From assembly GCA_002389765.1 (NCBI GenBank), contig DGQM01000013.1, positions 1 through 64,000 of the forward strand: DNA of 64,000 bases, written 5' to 3'. Numbering within the stretch: position 1 is the first letter of the stretch; the number at the start of each line of letters is the position of its first letter. The DNA is from Bacteroidetes bacterium UBA4414. Lineage in GTDB: Bacteria > Bacteroidota > Bacteroidia > Chitinophagales > Chitinophagaceae. The notes below the pieces were generated by a model, which had not been told where the DNA came from, ran no database searches, and saw only the letters and a program-made list of their open reading frames with translations. Of the stretch, positions 34,710 through 43,036 are shown piece by piece. The position numbers and the translations under genes are program-made.

Positions 34710-35636
34710 TTATTCTTTTATCAGCTTTCTTCGTTCTGTGGTGTTGCCATCCTTGTCTTGCAGGGTGAGGATGTACAAGCCTGCAGGCAGATTAGTAGTG
34801 TTGATTGTTTTAGCATGTATAGCTTCATTCATAACAACTTTGCCCATCGCATCCGTTAGTTTTACAAACGCTGCATCTGCATCAATATTCAGTTGATGGC
34901 TGAATGGGTTGGGGTAGATGCTTGCCGGTTGATTGCCCGGAACACCTTGTACATTTGCAGGTGTTGTATTTGGGTAGATATAAACGCAAGATGTATTGAA
35001 TGGATTGTAAGTAATGCTGTTCTCTGTGTAGCATATTGGAGTGCCACCGTAAATAGTCATTATATCGCCATAATAAAACAAGAATCCATTTAGTCCAAGT
35101 CCGTCAATGAGTGTTACATTCAGATTGCCTGTCAGGAAACGTTTTCTATATACGCCACCAATACTAACGCTGTCTGTTCCTGTAATAATTGCATTCAGTG
35201 CTTTTGTGTTCCCCGTGTTATATTCTGTGACAAATTTAATTGTGTCACCTATCAACTTGTTGAAATCCCATAGCAATGCCTCCGTGGTGTCATTATTATA
35301 TCGTATGTAAATACGTTTATTGTCTTCCCGTATGCCAAATGTATATTTGTCTGAAGACGAGGCTCTTCCGCCTGTTAGCTTCGGGAATCCTGTGGTACTG
35401 GTCTGTATGAAAGTTCTTTGGGCAATCTTTTGGTATGTCTTGCCGGCTATAATGGTATCTGTACCGGTAGCAATGTACATGTCCTCGTAAGTTGCATAGC
35501 TGTTTACCATAGAAGGTTTTGCTCCGTAGGTGAATGTCCACCATGCATTGCCATATGGGAATGGGCGGTACTGCTGTGCGGTAGCATTGCAGAAAATAAG
35601 CATAGCTGCAAGTTGCAGTAAAAGGAAAGGTCGCAT
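34710..35636 (-). CDS. Secreted T9SS sorting-domain protein of unknown function
   Basis: A 308-residue protein with a signal peptide (ends CNATAQ), a unique beta-rich region at about 22-225 (TFTYGAKPSMVNSYATYEDM, TDTIIAGKTYQKIAQRTF, FGIREDNKRIYIRY) and a T9SS type A sorting domain at about 232-308 (ASIYPNPFSHQLNID, PAGLYILTLQDKDGN). The unique region has the pattern seen in many Bacteroidota exported proteins that begin with NAWWTFTYGA-like sequence; its function is unknown. It is alone on the minus strand between two terminators. Confidence 0.83.
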   Translation of the reverse strand: MRPFLLLQLAAMLIFCNATAQQYRPFPYGNAWWTFTYGAKPSMVNSYATYEDMYIATGTDTIIAGKTYQKIAQRTFIQTSTTGFPKLTGGRASSSDKYTFGIREDNKRIYIRYNNDTTEALLWDFNKLIGDTIKFVTEYNTGNTKALNAIITGTDSVSIGGVYRKRFLTGNLNVTLIDGLGLNGFLFYYGDIMTIYGGTPICYTENSITYNPFNTSCVYIYPNTTPANVQGVPGNQPASIYPNPFSHQLNIDADAAFVKLTDAMGKVVMNEAIHAKTINTTNLPAGLYILTLQDKDGNTTERRKLIKE

Positions 35637-35715
35637 AGGATTATTGTTTGTATAAAGTTAGTAAGTAATGATATACAACGTAGCAATGCCCGACAATATT
35701 GTATTATTAAAACAA

Positions 35716-35741
35716 TACCGCCCCTGCAATTAGGGGCGGTA
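35716..35741 (-). terminator. Terminator of malate dehydrogenase
   Basis: A perfect 10-bp stem (35716-35725 with 35732-35741, core ACCGCCCCT), loop GCAATT, with TTGTTTTAA following on the minus strand. It lies 36 bases past the mdh stop. Confidence 0.85.
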
Positions 35742-35776
35742 AGTATATATTAAGTATGGGCAATCAAAAAATATGA

Positions 35777-36712
35777 TTACGCTACCAGTGTGTCCAGTAC
35801 AGCATTCATGCTGCGTACAGCATCTGCGCTTTTGTTGAATGCTTCTTGTTCTTCTGCATTCAGTTTGTAGTCGATGATTTTTTCCCAACCGTTGCTGCCT
35901 ATTACTACAGGTACACCCAGGCAAATATCGCTTTGTCCGTATTCGCCATCCAGCGCTACGCAGCAAGGGAATACTTTCTTCTGGTTGCGGATGATGCTTT
36001 CTACCAATGCAGCACCTGCAGCACCTGGTGCATACCATGCACTTGTGCCCAGCAGTTTTGTAAGGGTAGCACCACCTACCATCGTATCTGCAGCAACTTG
36101 CTTCAGTTGTTCTTCGTTCAGGAAGTTGCTAACAGGTGTGCCATTCAGCGTAGCAAGGCGTGTAAGCGGTATCATAGTAGTATCGCCGTGGCCACCTATT
36201 ACTACTGCGTGCAGATCGTTCTGAGAGCAGTTGAGTGATTGTTGCAGATATGTTTTGAAGCGTGCGCTATCCAGTATGCCACCCATACCGATGATGCGGT
36301 TTTTAGGCAGGCCTGTAGCTTTCAGCGTCAGGTATGTCATTGTATCCATAGGGTTGCTTATCACCACTATGATGGTATTAGGAGAGTATTGCAGCAGGTT
36401 TTTAGCAACTGTTTCAACGATTTTAGCGTTCGTGCCTATCAGCTCTTCGCGCGTCATACCCGGTTTGCGAGGGATACCTGAAGTGATAACACAAACATCA
36501 GAACCGGCAGTTTTGCTATAGTCGTTCGTGCTGCCTATCACGCGGGTATCAAAACCCAATAGAGACGATGTCTGCATGATGTCCAGCGCTTTACCTTCAG
36601 CAAAACCTTCTTTAATGTCTACGAGTACCAGTTCTTCAACCAATCCCCTGCGGGCGATGTTGTCTGCACAGGTAGCACCTACTGCACCCGCACCTACTAC
36701 AGTTACTTTCAT
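35777..36712 (-). CDS. mdh: Malate dehydrogenase (LDH-like type)
   Basis: A 311-residue NAD-dependent dehydrogenase of the TCA cycle, interconverting malate and oxaloacetate. The Rossmann motif GAGAVGATCADNIA is at the N-terminus; the substrate loop SGIPRKPGMTREELIG has the Arg pair that marks malate rather than lactate specificity; NPMDTMTY, GMGGILDSARFKTYL and the catalytic His in VIGGHGDTTMIPL follow. Length is normal. It is monocistronic, with a good -7 element upstream and a terminator after it. Confidence 0.95.
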   Translation of the reverse strand: MKVTVVGAGAVGATCADNIARRGLVEELVLVDIKEGFAEGKALDIMQTSSLLGFDTRVIGSTNDYSKTAGSDVCVITSGIPRKPGMTREELIGTNAKIVETVAKNLLQYSPNTIIVVISNPMDTMTYLTLKATGLPKNRIIGMGGILDSARFKTYLQQSLNCSQNDLHAVVIGGHGDTTMIPLTRLATLNGTPVSNFLNEEQLKQVAADTMVGGATLTKLLGTSAWYAPGAAGAALVESIIRNQKKVFPCCVALDGEYGQSDICLGVPVVIGSNGWEKIIDYKLNAEEQEAFNKSADAVRSMNAVLDTLVA

Positions 36713-36758
36713 TTCGTTTATTCTTTTATTGTGAGTTTGAAAAAATATAAAATCGGTG

Positions 36759-36766
36759 CAAAGATA
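36759..36766 (-). promoter_or_regulatory. -7 promoter element of mdh
   Basis: On the minus strand these bases read TATCTTTG, an exact TAnnTTTG match 46 bases before the mdh ATG. A clear TTG -33 element was not found at the usual spacing. Confidence 0.5.
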
Positions 36767-36908
36767 GGGGTAATTACTATTTGTACAGATGATTTTAATT
36801 AGGAATTAGCTATGATGAAGGGCATTTTTTGCTTATTTGGCATAGTTTTTTCTATACATATATCAGGTGCCCGTTACAGTATTTCAAAACCTGAAAAATA
36901 ATAGCTGT

Positions 36909-37046
36909 ATGGAAATGAATGAAGAATACAAAACGCCGCCCGCAGAGCCGTCTTTGCTTTCTATGTTTGCCTTGCTGGCGGGGTTGTCTTTAGTGGTTGG
37001 TGTTGTGGTGTCGTTAGTTTTTACGGTTAGCCATGTATTCAAGTAG
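36909..37046 (+). CDS. 45-residue single-span membrane microprotein
   Basis: A short frame from ATG 36909 encodes MEMNEEYKTPPAEPSLLSMF and a hydrophobic helix (ALLAGLSLVVGVVVSLVFTV) ending SHVFK. A polar, proline-containing head followed by one clean membrane span is the pattern of genuine small membrane proteins. It converges on the transglutaminase-like gene and overlaps its last 33 bases. A 29-codon frame at 36812-36901 just upstream is weaker and may be leader. Function unknown. It could act on the neighbouring membrane protein or, through the overlap, its messenger could pair with that gene's 3' end (inference). Confidence 0.5.
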   Translation: MEMNEEYKTPPAEPSLLSMFALLAGLSLVVGVVVSLVFTVSHVFK

Positions 37047-37835
37047 GCTATTTACCTCGGGGCGAAACAAGCGCAATGCTATCATGATAGATACAATGAA
37101 CAATGCCGATGTTACAAATACAATGCTTTTGTTCAGCTTGACTATATAATAGTGTAATGAGATATTGTCTGTTCTGTTTTTGCCAATGAAAAAAACTGAT
37201 GTATTGTAAAATGCTTTGGATAGAAAACCTAGTTTGTCCCAATTGGTATACTTCCAGCCATGTTGGTAGTTGTATGCTGGCACATAGCGTTGTGGCAGGT
37301 GGTGTTTATAATAGCTGTTCCAGTATTTAGCAACGGTATCAATTTCTACCATTGCTCCGTTAGTATCTCTGAAAATATGCCCGGAAAGTGGGTCTACCAA
37401 TAGCAAGTGGTGATCCTGTTCTATTACGGTAGCTATATGGCCGCCTTCTTTTTTGCCTACATTCAGTATTACAAACTTTGTTTTGTAGTCCATATGCATC
37501 ATCAGCCTGGTAAAGAAGCTGGCGTATGCACCACATGCCCCCTTGCCAAAATAAAAATTGCTGAATGAACTACGAGTAAGTGCCAGTTTGGGAGAGGTGA
37601 ATTCTTTGTCGCTGAAAAGCGTCATCATCGGGTCTTGTATCATGTGGGTGTAGAACATGGCCGTATCTACAATACAATTAAGGTCTTTCCCTACACAACG
37701 TTCCTTTACTTCTATAGCCAGATTATGTACCAATTCATCCTCATACTTCCAGTCGCTGTAACTGAGAAGCGTAAACATTAATAAAAACCCGGCAATGAAT
37801 ATGAACATGAAGCCGGAGATTTTTCTCAATAGCAT
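37014..37835 (-). CDS. Membrane-anchored transglutaminase-like cysteine protein
   Basis: A 273-residue protein with a membrane segment near the N-terminus (FMFIFIAGFLLMFTLLSYSD) and a second near residues 238-260 (SIVFVTSALFIVSIMIALRL). Between them lies a domain with the order and spacing of a transglutaminase-like triad: Cys101 in GKGACGAYASFF, His133 in EGGHIATVIEQ and Asp148 in LLVDPLSGHIF. Such domains act as proteases, amidases or transglutaminases, and some are inactive. The domain between the two spans would face the periplasm. I do not recognise the exact family. It is transcribed alone, convergent with a 45-residue microprotein gene whose end overlaps it. Confidence 0.65.
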   Translation of the reverse strand: MLLRKISGFMFIFIAGFLLMFTLLSYSDWKYEDELVHNLAIEVKERCVGKDLNCIVDTAMFYTHMIQDPMMTLFSDKEFTSPKLALTRSSFSNFYFGKGACGAYASFFTRLMMHMDYKTKFVILNVGKKEGGHIATVIEQDHHLLLVDPLSGHIFRDTNGAMVEIDTVAKYWNSYYKHHLPQRYVPAYNYQHGWKYTNWDKLGFLSKAFYNTSVFFIGKNRTDNISLHYYIVKLNKSIVFVTSALFIVSIMIALRLFRPEVNSLLEYMANRKN

Positions 37836-38083
37836 TTTTGGTATAGTATAATTGTTAGGGCGTTACAGTTTGTAAGAGGATGGGCAAATGTAGTTTTTTC
37901 ATTTGAATATGCTAACGAAATAAGAATCATATTATTCTTCCCGATTTGTTATGTGTTGATATTCTATTGTATATGTTGTATGGGGTATTTTTGTATTTGA
38001 TGTTCATTGTCCGGCACTTTTATGCATAGTAATCGATGGTTAATAATCAGAGGATTACACTTTCCGCTCTCGGTCTTATTTTC

Positions 38084-38091
38084 TACCTTCG
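38084..38091 (+). promoter_or_regulatory. Likely -7 element of the cystathionine beta-synthase gene
   Basis: TACCTTCG differs by one base from TAnnTTTG and lies 18 bases before the ATG at 38110; a TTTC about 20 bases upstream (38061-38064) could serve as the -33 element. Confidence 0.4.
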
Positions 38092-38109
38092 CCTCAATAT
38101 TTTCAAAAT

Positions 38110-39483
38110 ATGAATGCATCAAAGCGCGTGTACGATAACGTACTGCAAACAATAGGTAATACACCACTCATCAAGCTGAACAAGGTAACTGCAGACCTGC
38201 CATGCCCTGTTTACGCAAAGGTCGATTTCTTCAACCCCGGCAATAGCATTAAAGACCGTATGGCACTGAAGATGCTGGAGGTGGCAGAGCAGGAAGGTAA
38301 GATAAAACCGGGTGGTACTATTATAGAAGGTACAAGTGGTAATACCGGTATGGGGCTTGCGTTGGCTGCCATCATCAAAGGTTACAAATGTATTTTCGCT
38401 ACTACAGATAAGCAGTCGAAAGAAAAAGTAGATATACTGAAGGCTGTAGGTGCAGAGGTAATTGTGTGCCCTACCAACGTAGAGCCTGAAGACCCGCGTT
38501 CTTACTATTCGGTATCTAAGCGCTTGGCTACAGAAATACCAAACAGCTGGTATGTAAACCAGTACGATAACCTGGCAAACCGTGCAGCGCACTACGAAAG
38601 CACTGCACCTGAAATCTGGGAACAGACAGAAGGTAAGGTAACACACATTGTAGTAGCCAGTGGTACAGGTGGTACTATTACGGGTATCGGCATGTTCATG
38701 AAAGAAAAGAATCCCGACATCAAAATGTGGGCGATAGATACCTATGGCTCGCTGTTGAAAAAATGGTTTGATACAGGTGAACTGGATATGAACGAGGTAC
38801 ACCCTTATATATCAGAAGGTTTTGGTGAAGACTTCTTGCCGCAGAACTATATTAAAGACGTTATAGACCATTTTGAAAAAGTAACGGATAAAGACGGTGC
38901 TGTAATGGCGCGTCGCATTGCGAAGGAAGAAGGCTTGTTCGTAGGCTACTCTGCAGGTTCTGTAATAGCAGGGCTGAAGCAAATGAAACAGCACCTGAAG
39001 CCGACGGATTTGGTTGTGGTAGTATTTCATGACCACGGTAGCCGCTATGTAGGTAAAATATATAATGATGAGTGGATGTTGGATCGTGGCTTCCTCGAGG
39101 TGTCTACGGTTCGCGATTTGATTGGTGGCCTCGGCCGCCGCCGTTTGGTAACGATTGACGAAGGTGCTAAAGTGAGCGATGCACTGGAACTGATGAAGAA
39201 GTACGACATCGAACAGATACCTGTATTGAATGGTACAGAGGTAACGGGTGCCATCACACAGTCAGGCCTTTTCAAGCAAATGATAGACAATGCAGAGGTG
39301 CGCGATTTCAACATAGGTGATGTAAAAGAAACTGCACTGCCAATGGTAGAAATGGATATGCCGCTGGAACGCCTGAAGCACTACATCAGCAAAGAGAATG
39401 GTGCAGTACTTACCAAAGATGATAGCGGACAGTATCACATCCTTACCAAGTACGATGTGCTGAATGCTTTCAGTAAAGGATAG
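38110..39483 (+). CDS. Cystathionine beta-synthase with C-terminal CBS domain pair
   Basis: A 457-residue fold-type II PLP enzyme. The PLP Lys is Lys48 in NPGNSIKDRMALKM; the substrate loop EGTSGNTGMGLALA and the phosphate-binding SGTGGTITG loop are present. The catalytic part ends near residue 325, and two CBS motifs follow at about 340-457 (VSDALELMKKYDIEQIPVLN, LERLKHYISKENGAVLTKDD). This is the human-type arrangement without the N-terminal haem domain. It condenses serine (or O-acetylserine) with homocysteine (or sulphide), so it works in transsulfuration or cysteine synthesis; the CBS pair suggests allosteric control by an adenosyl ligand such as SAM (family knowledge). O-acetylserine sulfhydrylase activity cannot be excluded from sequence. 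Confidence 0.9.
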   Translation: MNASKRVYDNVLQTIGNTPLIKLNKVTADLPCPVYAKVDFFNPGNSIKDRMALKMLEVAEQEGKIKPGGTIIEGTSGNTGMGLALAAIIKGYKCIFATTDKQSKEKVDILKAVGAEVIVCPTNVEPEDPRSYYSVSKRLATEIPNSWYVNQYDNLANRAAHYESTAPEIWEQTEGKVTHIVVASGTGGTITGIGMFMKEKNPDIKMWAIDTYGSLLKKWFDTGELDMNEVHPYISEGFGEDFLPQNYIKDVIDHFEKVTDKDGAVMARRIAKEEGLFVGYSAGSVIAGLKQMKQHLKPTDLVVVVFHDHGSRYVGKIYNDEWMLDRGFLEVSTVRDLIGGLGRRRLVTIDEGAKVSDALELMKKYDIEQIPVLNGTEVTGAITQSGLFKQMIDNAEVRDFNIGDVKETALPMVEMDMPLERLKHYISKENGAVLTKDDSGQYHILTKYDVLNAFSKG

Positions 39484-39532
39484 GTGTTGGTTGATTGGTT
39501 GAATAGTTGATTAGTAACATAAACTAACAAAA

Positions 39533-39871
39533 TTGAGTTTCGTAGAAAGATTTATAAAAAGGCCACCGGTAGTGTTTCCACTGGTGGCTTTGTTTCATAT
39601 CGGCTTGCTGGTGTTTAGCATCTACAATGCAAGCACAGAGCCTATGTCTTCTTTGATATGGCTGCAGCCATTGTGGATGGTTGCTTATACAGCTGCATGG
39701 CTGTTTGTTTGCGATATGAAGCGCTGGGCAGCGTATACCTATATAGGTGTTACCACACTTAGTCTGTTGTTGCACTTTCTTGTAAAAGAAGAACTGTATC
39801 ATAGCAGCCTGTTTCTGATAGATGCCATTTTTGCCATGATAGTGATGGCGTATATAAAAAGGTTTGAATAA
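39533..39871 (+). CDS. Small integral membrane protein of unknown function (TTG start)
   Basis: A 112-residue protein with four probable membrane segments (VVFPLVALFHIGLLVFSIY, LWMVAYTAAWLFVC, AYTYIGVTTLSLLLHFLV, FLIDAIFAMIVMAYI). No ATG is available before the first membrane segment: the first is at codon 38, so TTG at 39533 (MSFVERFIKRPPVVF) is the probable start. A terminator-like hairpin lies inside the 5' coding region at 39562-39595. I do not recognise the family. It lies 49 bases after the cystathionine beta-synthase gene and may be read from its promoter. Confidence 0.62.
   Translation: MSFVERFIKRPPVVFPLVALFHIGLLVFSIYNASTEPMSSLIWLQPLWMVAYTAAWLFVCDMKRWAAYTYIGVTTLSLLLHFLVKEELYHSSLFLIDAIFAMIVMAYIKRFE
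39562..39595 (+). terminator. Terminator-like hairpin inside the 5' end of the small membrane protein gene
   Basis: Arms GCCACC/GGTGGC (39562-39567 with 39583-39588) and AGTG/CACT (39571-39574 with 39579-39582) with a three-base bulge, loop TTTC, followed by TTTGTTT (39589-39595). It may end most transcripts from the upstream gene or attenuate the membrane protein gene; it may also be a chance product of codons. Confidence 0.4.
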
Positions 39872-39873
39872 AA

Positions 39874-40007
39874 CACCCCCTAACCCCCCTTCAGGGGGAA
39901 CTATGAGGGGTATAATAACAAAGCCCATTTACAACAAGGGCAATTAATAATGAGAAAGCCCCTTTAGGGGTTGGGGTACATATAAAAACGATTTAGGGGT
40001 TTGGGGT
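39874..40007. repeat. C/G-rich dispersed-repeat-like intergenic block (CCCCTAA/TTAGGGG family)
   Basis: The stretch between the membrane protein gene and the binding-protein gene holds inverted and direct copies of a CCCCTAACCCC word: ACCCCCTAACCCCCC, TTCAGGGGGAA, GCCCCTTTAGGGGTTGGGG and TTTAGGGGTTTGGGG. The copies can pair into several alternative stems. Similar words recur between genes in many Bacteroidota genomes, so this is probably one member of a dispersed family. The last copy ends directly at the ATG of the downstream gene. Confidence 0.6.
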
Positions 40008-40787
40008 ATGATGAGAATTATAACCGATATGCTGGGCCGCGATGTGGAATTTCAGTTTCCACCAAAGCGTATAGTGTCTGTAGTGCCATCGCAGACAGAG
40101 CTGCTGCATTATCTGGGTTTGGAAGATGAGGTGGTGGGCATCACCAAGTTTTGTGTACATCCCGAAAGTTGGTTTCGCAGCAAGACAAGGGTAGGCGGCA
40201 CTAAGAAGCTGAATATAGATGTGATACGCGAACTGCAGCCCGACCTTATCATTGCCAATAAAGAAGAAAACGAACGCGCACAGATAGAAGAATTGGCCAA
40301 AGAATTTCCTATATGGATAAGCGATATGCAAATCATACCGCAGGCTTTGCAGATGATACAAGTAGTAGGGCAGCTAACTGGTAGAGAAGGCAAGGCAAAC
40401 GAACTGGTAGATGAGATAGTTGCAGGCTTTACTAATCTCAACAAAGCTACAGCGCCCAAGCGCGTTGCATACTTTATATGGTACAATCCATGGATGAGCG
40501 TTGGTGGCGATACTTTCATCAGCAATATGATACAGACCATCGGCTGGCAAAATGTACTGAAGCACGAAAGCCGCTACCCCGAGGTAGACCTTGAAAAATT
40601 GAAAGAGCTGAATCCTGAATTGGTACTGCTTTCTTCAGAGCCATTCCCGTTTAAAGAAAAGCACATAGCAGAGATAAAAGCCATACTGCCGGATGCAGAT
40701 GTAAAACTGGTAGACGGTGAAATGTTTAGCTGGTATGGCAGCAGGATGAAAGATGCAGTGGGTTATATGGGTGAGTTGGTGAAGTAA
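40008..40787 (+). CDS. BtuF-like helical-backbone metal/cobalamin binding protein without signal peptide
   Basis: A 259-residue protein of the periplasmic-binding-protein class III fold used for vitamin B12 and iron-siderophore uptake: RIVSVVPSQTELLHYLGL at the first lobe, the long central helix region and a second lobe (NPWMSVGGDTFISNMI, LNPELVLLSSEPFPF). There is no signal peptide or lipobox; residue 1 is almost at the start of the fold. No permease or ATPase gene is nearby. It may therefore be a cytoplasmic relative that binds a corrinoid or another metal complex. ATG 40008 or 40011 may be the start; both abut the C/G-rich repeat. Confidence 0.8.
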   Translation: MMRIITDMLGRDVEFQFPPKRIVSVVPSQTELLHYLGLEDEVVGITKFCVHPESWFRSKTRVGGTKKLNIDVIRELQPDLIIANKEENERAQIEELAKEFPIWISDMQIIPQALQMIQVVGQLTGREGKANELVDEIVAGFTNLNKATAPKRVAYFIWYNPWMSVGGDTFISNMIQTIGWQNVLKHESRYPEVDLEKLKELNPELVLLSSEPFPFKEKHIAEIKAILPDADVKLVDGEMFSWYGSRMKDAVGYMGELVK

Positions 40788-40790
40788 TTA

Positions 40791-41315
40791 TCATCCACAA
40801 GCAATCCAACCACCAACAGAGACCATTGCTACCCATTTATTGTTTATCTTCTTTAGCAGCCAAATTATACCGCTCGCACCGTCCGCATGAAATCTTGAAT
40901 ATTCGATGAGTGCATATTGTTTGTTGTCGTTAAAAATAGGTAGAGATATTGTGGCGTATTTATAGCTTTCTTTTTGATGGGTGTACAGTGAATCGATTTG
41001 TTTAGCATCAATTAGTTTTATTCTTTTAAAATTGTGTAAAATAGATACTCTCTTAGGGGGCGTGGCAGGATAATTTTTGACTATCTGCATAAATGTTCCA
41101 GAATCGATAACGCTCGAAACTTCCGGGTAAGATCCCATGCTCATATAGTCCTTTGATGGGTAACTCGTATCGATTGAAAGAAAAGTGCAAGATTTGTCGA
41201 TTGATAATATTAGCTCATCCGTCAAATAGAACGTACTGTCTTGAGCATAAGCATTAGTTCCAATCACAAATGCGAATAGAATTGAAAAAACAGTATTTCT
41301 TATGATTAAAGACAT
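40791..41315 (-). CDS. Secreted protein of unknown function with a domain shared by the 694-residue membrane protein
   Basis: A 174-residue protein with a signal peptide (ends TNAYAQ) and a mixed alpha/beta body. Its last about 90 residues match the C-terminus of the membrane protein at 46269: FKRIKLIDAKQIDSLY against YYRVELIDDSLY, SLPIFNDNKQYALI against SLPVFDSRNEYAVI, and IIWLLKKINNKW against RIWIYHRENATASW. I do not recognise the domain. The start is ATG 41315, since the longer frame to 41348 adds residues before the signal peptide. It converges with the BtuF-like gene, whose stop is three bases away, with no terminator between. Confidence 0.6.
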   Translation of the reverse strand: MSLIIRNTVFSILFAFVIGTNAYAQDSTFYLTDELILSIDKSCTFLSIDTSYPSKDYMSMGSYPEVSSVIDSGTFMQIVKNYPATPPKRVSILHNFKRIKLIDAKQIDSLYTHQKESYKYATISLPIFNDNKQYALIEYSRFHADGASGIIWLLKKINNKWVAMVSVGGWIACG

Positions 41316-41455
41316 ATTGTAAATTAATGAAATATGTATTGTCTGCAAATAGTAGTTGGTCTTTGCTATTTGTGTTTGTGCAATTCATTAAATAATCGTC
41401 GTGCAAACATCATCACTCAACTAGTCCCTGCTGGGCTATAAAGTGTCGGTGAGTA

Positions 41456-42961
41456 TTATTTAACTATATCAATGTGGTTGCCATTGTAGCTTATCAGTGT
41501 ATTCCCAACAAGCTCTGCATCCGTGCCAACAGCGCGCAGTATCTCTTTCCCGTTTTGTAGTACTACTGTTTGGGTGTTGTTTCTTAACAGCAATGTGTTC
41601 CCATATTCTTTATAGGCTTCCCAGCAGTTGTCGGCTGTTATAGTTTTTACACTTTCCAGTTGTGCGTTCAGTAATATGGCGTTGCCTGCTTTGTCTGTCA
41701 GTAGGTGTTGCCCGGGGTATTTATTTGTAATGCTTTCAAAACTGTTGTTGCCTGCGTATTCATAGTATCTATCGGGGTTGGCAAATGTTGTGTGTGTAGC
41801 GGTGTTGTAGTCTGTAGGTAGCTTGGCTATTGTAGCACCTGTGCGGCAGTCTATTTTGTGCAGATAGTTGCCACCGTGTATCAGTATAGTATCGCCCGAA
41901 AGCAGGTAGGAAAGTAAGTTTTCTTTTGCTTCAAAGCCTTTAGAGTATATTTTGTTTCCGTTTTGTTTGTTGTACAGGGCTATGAAGTTTTCTCCACGCC
42001 ACAGGGGCTTGCCGTTATGTATGCCATAGCCTTTGTTGATGAAGAATATATTATCGCCCATCAGAAAAATTGCACTTTTGCTGGCAGAGTCTTTGGGCAA
42101 GTTGCTGCTCCATATTTTCTTGCCTTGTTTGTTCAGGCACAGCATCTTTTCTTTTGACGCAAAATAAATTCTGTCATCGTTAACGATGATGTTAGAGCAA
42201 TATGCAGCAACATTGTTGCCGGTTCTGTATGAGCCACCCCATATTACAACTGTTCCCGTAAGGACTGCACTAGTTAAAGCCACTGCATTGGCTATTATCT
42301 CCTGTGTTTGATCTGCAGCAATACAGTCTTTACAAAAAGTAGGGGAGGCATGATACCATCCGTATCCTGTTTGCAGGTTTACGCTATGCAGACCATCGCA
42401 GGCTATTACTATATTCTCCTTATCCAAATGCTGTACATCATTCCATACATCGTTTTCGGTAAAGTTTCGTTTATAGACGATGTTTCCCTCTTTTAGTTCC
42501 AGTATGGTGCCCAGTTTGCTCATAGCAAAATCGTGGTCGGGGCTTACGTATGCCAGTCTGTATGCTTTCTTCCAAAGCAGTTTGCCGGTTTGTGCATGGT
42601 AGCATGCAAGCGCTTCTTTTTTCTCCTGATGCACAATCTTATCGGTACTCAGGTTGAATAGCGGGTTTTCGGAGACAGGTATTTGCCAACGCAACTCTTG
42701 GGTATTAATATCTATAGCAGTTATAAATCCTGAAATGATTTTGCCATTTTCGTCTGTCTTTGCAAAGGAAGTAAATAACAAGTTGTTTGCACTGTCTGTT
42801 ATGTGCTGAATGATGTTGTAATCATTATACAGCCTGATTGCAGAAACAGGGGTGCCGTTTTTATTGGCAATGTTGTATTTCTCTTCTTTTTTTAAAGCAA
42901 GTGGTTGTGCAAAAAGAATATTTGCAGTCAGTACGAGTAATAGTGTTTGCAGGATTTTCAT
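41456..42961 (-). CDS. Exported PQQ-like beta-propeller repeat protein
   Basis: A 501-residue protein with a signal peptide (ends NILFAQ). The body has repeated blades of about 45-50 residues containing the W-x-x-x-L-P-x type core seen in PQQ-like and YncE/BamB propellers (LRWQIPVSENPLFN, LLWKKAYRLAYVSPD, KKIWSSNLPKDSAS, DRIYFASKEKMLCLNKQGK). There is no T9SS sorting domain and no lipobox, so it is probably periplasmic. Proteins of this kind act as scaffolds or ligand-binding proteins; no catalytic site is evident. Divergent from the VOC gene at 43037. Confidence 0.72.
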   Translation of the reverse strand: MKILQTLLLVLTANILFAQPLALKKEEKYNIANKNGTPVSAIRLYNDYNIIQHITDSANNLLFTSFAKTDENGKIISGFITAIDINTQELRWQIPVSENPLFNLSTDKIVHQEKKEALACYHAQTGKLLWKKAYRLAYVSPDHDFAMSKLGTILELKEGNIVYKRNFTENDVWNDVQHLDKENIVIACDGLHSVNLQTGYGWYHASPTFCKDCIAADQTQEIIANAVALTSAVLTGTVVIWGGSYRTGNNVAAYCSNIIVNDDRIYFASKEKMLCLNKQGKKIWSSNLPKDSASKSAIFLMGDNIFFINKGYGIHNGKPLWRGENFIALYNKQNGNKIYSKGFEAKENLLSYLLSGDTILIHGGNYLHKIDCRTGATIAKLPTDYNTATHTTFANPDRYYEYAGNNSFESITNKYPGQHLLTDKAGNAILLNAQLESVKTITADNCWEAYKEYGNTLLLRNNTQTVVLQNGKEILRAVGTDAELVGNTLISYNGNHIDIVK

Positions 42962-43036
42962 ACAAGGCTGAAAGTACTAAGATAGAAAAACTTTGCTACC
43001 GTCTTGCGGATGCGGGCAGTTGTGTATCTTCATGCT

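Noticed and set aside
36812..36901. 29-codon frame MMKGIFCLFGIVFS... before the 45-residue microprotein
   Set aside because: Hydrophobic and possible as a leader peptide, but too short to support without conservation data.
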